Shown: piece after piece, positions 59,026 through 64,000 of the stretch
Layout of the letters: the number at the start of each line of letters is the position of its first letter
How positions within the stretch are numbered: the stretch's first letter is position 1
DNA from: Arabidopsis thaliana
Lineage: Eukaryota; Streptophyta; Magnoliopsida; Brassicales; Brassicaceae
NCBI RefSeq assembly: GCF_000001735.4
Contig: NC_003074.8
Coordinates: forward strand, 15,817,261 to 15,881,260
Length of the DNA stretch: 64,000 nt
Direction of reading: 5' to 3'
Made by a program: the position numbers and the translations under genes
The notes under the pieces: generated by a model
Told to the model about the DNA's origin: nothing
What the model saw: the letters and a program-made list of their open reading frames with translations, nothing else
The model's database searches: none

Positions 59026-60545
59026 ACTCATAATGATATATATTTAAATTACTTAATATTTGAACCTTGTAGTTATTTTACTTAAAATTTTATCTATGTA
59101 AAATTCGAACATCATATCCACTAATTTGGCATCGAATATTGATACAGTTTTAAATTTTAATCCTTAAGTTTACAAGCTGAACTTGATATCACTACTTGCT
59201 TTTATTTTGTATTTAAATTTCAAAAAACAGATTGACTAGATAAATTTTAACGTACGATGTTTATTTATTTATCAAGAGGTTAAAAAATTCACATTAATTA
59301 CGGAAGTTAATTTTATAATATTTTCTTTAGTTACGTTAGATATTCAGTCACCTATAAATAGTTTACATAGCTTCATGTCTAGAATACCAAATAAAAAAAT
59401 AGACTTCATTACATTCTTTTAATATAATAATAATAAGTCGATAAATTCTAACCATACGAAAAAATATGGCTAAACTAAGCACTAATGTTACTGCGCTATT
59501 CATTGTTGTAGCTTTGGTGTGTGCGTTTGTTCCTGTACTTTCTGTGAAAGAAGCTGAAGCAAAATCATTATGGGACACTTGTCTAGTTAAAATCACTCCT
59601 AAGTGTGCATTGAATATAATCGCTGTTGTTTTTGGAAATGGAACCCTCATTGAGTCTTGTTGTCACGATCTTGTCCAAGAAGGAAAAGTATGTCACAGAT
59701 AATCTCATTAAATATATTGCTGACAGACCAAGTTTAATTGGCCGTGAAACACAATACTTGAAGAAGAGGGATGACGTGTGGACTCATTGTGTCTCAATCT
59801 CTAAAACTGCTTAAAATATGTGTGTTTTTAAATATTAATTTGATCGAATATATCAATATTTGATTGTTCTAACATTTTTGTTTCCAGAAAATTAATTTCT
59901 ATGTAGTTACTTTAATACAAAATAAATTAAAGCAATCTCTCGTAAGATGAATAAATTTCAAGCTTTTTATATCAAAAACAGAAAAATGATCAAACTTAAT
60001 ATAATCCAAAAATGAAAATGTACGAATAAGATAAAACATGGTTAGTTTTATTTATATGTTTTGATATTGGGCTAACTTTATTATCTAATTAAGGTAATTA
60101 TGGAATAATTATTTTTTGTTCATTTAAAACCAAAAACAATAATATCTTTTTAATACATTTTAACTCTTTTATCAGAAAAATCCTTAAACCAAAATCTCCT
60201 AACACTAACAATGGCTTTTTATAAACTAAAAATAAAAAATAAAAAAATGGCTTTTTAATTTTCAAAATCTACACAAAACTTCAACTCTAAGGTAAAGATA
60301 ACGTTCGAAAGGGTGTGCAAAATCCGTTTCTATAGTAAATTGAATCATTAATATTTTGAATTTTATATAAGTATTACTTTTAGATTCAGGTTATAATTGT
60401 AGTAAAAGTTTTTTATACCCCCACCCCACAACTAGGCTACCTTAATATTGAGAATATTGAACACTTAATCATTTTATTATATCTAGTTCAATCCATTGCT
60501 ACATTTTTCAATATTTTTAATGGAGTTCTTTTATTTAAACTAGAA
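59026..60545 (+). repeat. Tandem segmental duplication, copy 2
   Basis: Direct repeat of 56518-58780 lacking the Helitron. Identity is high across gene and flanks, with scattered substitutions and small indels (for example a short AT-rich insertion near 60225-60250). Confidence 0.85.
59466..59814 (+). pseudogene. Duplicate of the cysteine-rich gene, frameshifted by 1 bp
   Basis: Nearly identical to the gene at 57731 for the first 77 codons, then an extra A at about 59697 (TGTCACAGATAA versus TGTCACGATAA) shifts the frame to an immediate stop at 59700-59702. The remaining codons (IKYIADRPSLIGRETQYL...) are intact in the next frame to 59814, so the break is recent. The truncated 78-aa product would keep the signal peptide and all five listed cysteines, so partial function is not excluded. 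Promoter TATA box at 59353-59360. Confidence 0.82.
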
Positions 60546-61348
60546 CTTGTAAGGAAGTGAATTGGGTGAAAAAAGAAACATAGTTTGAATTAGGAAAGCT
60601 TAAATTTTGAAACATAATTCTCTCTTCTTTAGACATCACTTATTAGCTTACCGTCTCTGTACGAGAGTATATATGTAAGGAAACATGATTTGATCAATAA
60701 CACTTTAAGAAAAACTAATGTACCACTTGTGAATATGATATCAGAGCTGAAAGGAATATTGAAATGACTTGACGACCAAGACAAACAAAAAGAAACACAC
60801 AAAGAAAGATATAGCTTATTTAGTCACCTCTCTTACTCTGTTAGGGTATTCATGCAGCAAATGACAAAATTTTCATTGCTCTCGTTTTCAATACATTTAT
60901 TTGCTTGGTTTTACATTAAACCACACTCAAAACACCTTTTGTGTTTCAACTTTGGTCCAAAGTTGTGGTTTCAAGTAATTTGGGTGGCTTATTGATTAGT
61001 GAATATAACTGGAAGGTTACTAGTGGGTTGGATGTTATCTAGCTGTACAACTTTGTAAGGGAGTGAGTTTGGTATCGAAAAGAAAACTCAGTGCAGAGAC
61101 AATGAGAAAGCTTTGTTAGTATATGTTTTAAGAATCACTTTTGTCATAGAATTAGAAAACATAAATATTCTCTTCTTAAAACATTATGAGACATGGTTTG
61201 ATCAACAAAAATAAAACTGTGTTTAAAGCAAGAATTATAACACACTAAGGCAGTTGAAACATAAATATCTCATAATACCACATCTTCATAAAAATACTAA
61301 TTCACAGGATGAAAACAGAAAAGGGAGAGATTAAATGTAGAGCTTGTT
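60546..61348. other. Intergenic, 3' flank of the F-box/FBA gene with repeats
   Basis: Bases about 61030-61320 resemble 63440-63740 (AAAGCTTTGTT, AATCACTTTTGT, GTGTTTAAAGCAAG, CATCTT), and a weaker third version lies at 60545-60660. These look like duplicated 3' flanks of F-box/FBA genes. No gene supported. Confidence 0.5.
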
Positions 61349-62503
61349 TTAGTAATCTCTTTTCCTTTTGCTTCCAGCTAGCTCGATCTGACCCAAACTT
61401 GGAACATAATTAACAATAATTGGCGAATATCCTCCAATTGTCTGAACTCCAAAATTCAGTAGTATGAATTTAGTATCCTCCCCAACACTGTAAACATTCT
61501 CCTCGTCTTCTTCCTCCATCCATCCCTTACTCTTACAACACAAGACGACTTTCTTCTCCTCGTCTAGCAAGAAACTTAGGCCATGCCAAAAACCAACGTC
61601 AGGCTTCGGATACAATGATAACACCTTGCTCCACGACACCACATTGGCCTCACCAATCTTACTTGTCACCCATACCTCAGTCTTGGATGTAGAACCGCCC
61701 TGTACTAACACCGAAAGCTTCTCGTCTCCGACAACGGAAAGATTAGAAGCCTCAAAACCATGCACTTGACAGGGGGGAGGCAGAGAAACATAACCAAATC
61801 TCTCTGTTCCAAAATCAAATTTGATCAAGGTTATGCGAAGGTCCGGTGGCCTTCGTCTTCTATCTATACCCAACCAGTAAGTGTTTCCCTTCAAAGAGAA
61901 ACACTCTCTAAAGTAGTCCATGTAGTGGGGTGGCTTGATAATATCATCAATAACCCTCCATGAGTCAGAGCTAAACTCGTAGATTTCAGAATCCTTGTCT
62001 AAATAATTAAAGCTCATGGCTTTGTAGCTCTTATTACAGGACTTGTTGTCATATCCAAGAATAAAAGCCATACCTTCGTTGTAACGATCACCGAGTTCGA
62101 TCCACTTGGTTACACCAGTTAAAGGGTTCCAAACGACGAATCTTGAATCTTTTTGGGAGGTGCATAACAACAAGCCATCACAGTGAAAGACTCGATCTAT
62201 ATTGAACTGAGCTGCTGAATTCTTAGAGTGAGGATCGACTAAGCTGACCTCATTTTTAACCTCTAGAGATGGAGTAGTTCCATGGAGATTGACGTTTATA
62301 GGACAAATCCTGTAGTTCTTCGTCAACGTGAGAGGTTGAAACTGCTTTGCGGCTTTTTCAATGTGCTTTCTTGCGAATCTCTTGTCATCTTTGAATAAAC
62401 GATTCCATTCTTTGCAACTGGATCGTAATCGCTTCAGAGATGTGGCCGGAACAAAACAGAGTATCTCTTCTACTAAATCCTTTGGAAGCTCCGGTAACGT
62501 CAT
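61349..62503 (-). CDS. F-box and associated-interaction (FBA) domain protein
   Basis: Single exon, 384 aa, normal for the large plant F-box/FBA family of SCF substrate receptors. F-box at residues 1-45 (LPKDLVEEILCFVPATSLKR, RSSCKEWNRLF). The FBA type-1 region follows with family landmarks: CDGLLLC, FVVWNPLTG, LGYDN, YKAMSF, YEFSSDSWRVID, SLKGNTYWL and LIKFDFGTERFG. A basic C-terminus SKRKRDY could be a nuclear signal. It belongs to a different F-box class from the FBD cluster. Its place after J3 fits AT3G44120/AT3G44130; which one is uncertain. No defect seen. Confidence 0.9.
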   Translation of the reverse strand: MTLPELPKDLVEEILCFVPATSLKRLRSSCKEWNRLFKDDKRFARKHIEKAAKQFQPLTLTKNYRICPINVNLHGTTPSLEVKNEVSLVDPHSKNSAAQFNIDRVFHCDGLLLCTSQKDSRFVVWNPLTGVTKWIELGDRYNEGMAFILGYDNKSCNKSYKAMSFNYLDKDSEIYEFSSDSWRVIDDIIKPPHYMDYFRECFSLKGNTYWLGIDRRRRPPDLRITLIKFDFGTERFGYVSLPPPCQVHGFEASNLSVVGDEKLSVLVQGGSTSKTEVWVTSKIGEANVVSWSKVLSLYPKPDVGFWHGLSFLLDEEKKVVLCCKSKGWMEEEDEENVYSVGEDTKFILLNFGVQTIGGYSPIIVNYVPSLGQIELAGSKRKRDY

Positions 62504-64000
62504 TTTTGATCACTGAAGAAAACGGCAAGTGGCTCTCAATATAGTCTAGGGCTTTCCATCTTTCATTTCAAGATAACTGGTTATGTGCATTTAGTTTAAA
62601 ATTATAACTTTTAACCGGATAAACCGATAATCAATACCAAAGGATTTGGATAAGTTTTTTTAGTCACTCACTTTATCTGCCAGCAAGCAACACAACAAAA
62701 CCGATAAGTTTTGGCCTTAGAATCCTCCTTGTCCTAAATTAAAATATCATTAATAAGAATCTTCCATTAATTAGTGGATCTCTTATCAATAGATTTAGTG
62801 CATGATTTAGCCTAAATTTTTTTTAAAACTTTGATTACTTACCAATCGTGTTGTAATTTTATTTTTAAACTTACAGCCCAGTTTTTCTTTTTTTTTTTAA
62901 GTTGTAGTAGAGTAAATTCTCAAATCCTTATTTTCTTGGCTGTAGAGATTTTAATTCATTAAATAAATACAAAAAATTGAAATTATCAACATAAATATAT
63001 AACAAAAAAAATAAAGATAAGTTTTTTAAAAAACTGATAATTATCAAACTTAAAAGAAAAAAAACAATTTATTTTATCAAGAATTCATAGGATTTTTTTC
63101 TATCATCATAATATATTTATTTAAAATAGTAATACAAGGCATTTTATTTACTATAAAAAATATATTTTATTACAATTATTATATTTATTAATCTATTTTT
63201 TATAAATATTTAAAATCAAAACTTACAGCAATAATTCTATAGCAATAAAACTATAAAAGCTACTATTATAGCCAACATAGCTACAGCAAAATCTCTATAG
63301 AATTTGTTTTACAGTTACAGCCCAACCAATCACTCATTTAGTTCCTTAACTTTAAGTAGTGTATTTGTAAGATAGAGAGAAAAAACACCAATTAGTATAT
63401 TTGCAACATAGCATGATTGGCTTTAGTGGTAGAACTGAAGAACTTTAAAAGTGAATGAGTGATGAATTCTAGTTGTACAACTTGTAACTTGGGTGAAAAG
63501 ATAACTCAGATAAAATACCAGTAGAAAAGCTTTGTTCATGTTTAATGAATCACTTTTGTTAAGGACATAGAAAAGCTTGAAAAATTGAAACATAATTATG
63601 ATCTCTTCTTTAGAAATCTGCTCTACAAGAAGAGATTTGATCATAAACTTTAGAAAGTTGTGTTTAAAGCAAGGAATAATACTGAGCAATTGAAACATCT
63701 GACAATACAACATCTTACATCTGACAATACAACATCTTAATGAAATATCAGTTCAAAGGATTATTCAAAGCAAGATAAACATCGATCTGTCTGATTTGGA
63801 GTTATTGTTTTGGAATGTTTTTGATTGTGTCAGCTGCTCAACATTTGATGTGATTGATTAGTCTCTGTGTTGGTATTTTGTGGAAAATTTTAGAACTAGC
63901 TTTCAAGTTGATCAATGAAGCTGTAGAGATCGCATAGGCAAAACCATAGTCCTATAAAAGTTAGGTTATATGTTCTGTGTCAAACCTACCGACCAACTAC
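62504..64000. other. Upstream region of the F-box/FBA gene and 3' flank copy of a neighbour
   Basis: 62504-63300 is AT-rich with no gene. A short phrase AGCAATAAAACTATAAAAGC-like is repeated near 63230-63300. 63440-63740 resembles the 3' flank of the F-box/FBA gene, so a paralogue on the minus strand probably lies just beyond the window. A 19-bp phrase CATCTGACAATACAACATC is tandemly repeated near 63697-63736. Confidence 0.45.

Overview
This is a plant nuclear window: AT-rich intergenic DNA, GT-AG introns, a 21-exon kinesin gene, plant-type F-box/FBD genes and plant transposon families. Gene content and order point to a Brassicaceae genome close to Arabidopsis. A kinesin-12 gene, a run of F-box/FBD genes, an ML-domain gene, a DnaJ type-I gene ending in CAQQ and an F-box/FBA gene come in the order I remember for A. 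thaliana chromosome 3, AT3G44050 to about AT3G44130. Spliced lengths I reconstructed (1273, 152 and 420 aa for kinesin, ML and DnaJ) fit the family sizes I remember. The species cannot be fixed from sequence alone.

Layout. 0-1 kb: decayed Copia retrotransposon end. 1.5-7.5 kb (+): KIN12E. 7.7-9.1 kb (-): intact F-box/FBD gene, tail to tail with the kinesin. 9.2-18 kb: AT-rich DNA with a Helitron 3' end, a 1.75 kb retroposon with 15-bp target-site duplications, a solo LTR and a tandem array of about 485-bp units. 18.1-23.6 kb: an inverted repeat with about 2 kb arms, each holding a damaged F-box/FBD gene; the spacer holds a MITE-like element with a 709-bp hAT element inside it. 26.7-28.8 kb: a Helitron with a nested hAT element. 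29.2-37.7 kb: a four-layer palimpsest. An inverted copy of the kinesin-3'-end/F-box junction was broken by a poly(A) retroposon, which was itself broken by a 5.1 kb chromodomain Ty3 element. 38.8-41.5 kb: a MITE copy lacking the hAT insertion, then a solo LTR. 42-46 kb: a 5'-truncated LINE and an F-box/FBD pseudogene with a second LINE fragment in exon 2. 46.3-48.7 kb: small repeats, Copia remnants, and FBD and ML gene scraps. 48.9-50.0 kb (-): ML-domain gene. 51.9-53.8 kb (-): DnaJ J3. 54.7-55.4 kb: possible two-exon gene of unknown function. 56-60.5 kb: tandem duplication of a small secreted cysteine-rich (ECA1/prolamin-like) gene; one copy is frameshifted, and the other copy's flank carries a complete Helitron. 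61.3-62.5 kb (-): F-box/FBA gene.

The conserved housekeeping genes (kinesin, ML, J3) frame a fast-turnover region where F-box/FBD genes duplicate, invert, decay and collect transposons. Several insertions can be polarised inside the window because an empty site is also present. No unfamiliar multi-gene system was found. The most interesting structures are the divergent F-box inverted repeat, the filled and empty sites for hAT and Helitron, and the duplicated kinesin/F-box junction.
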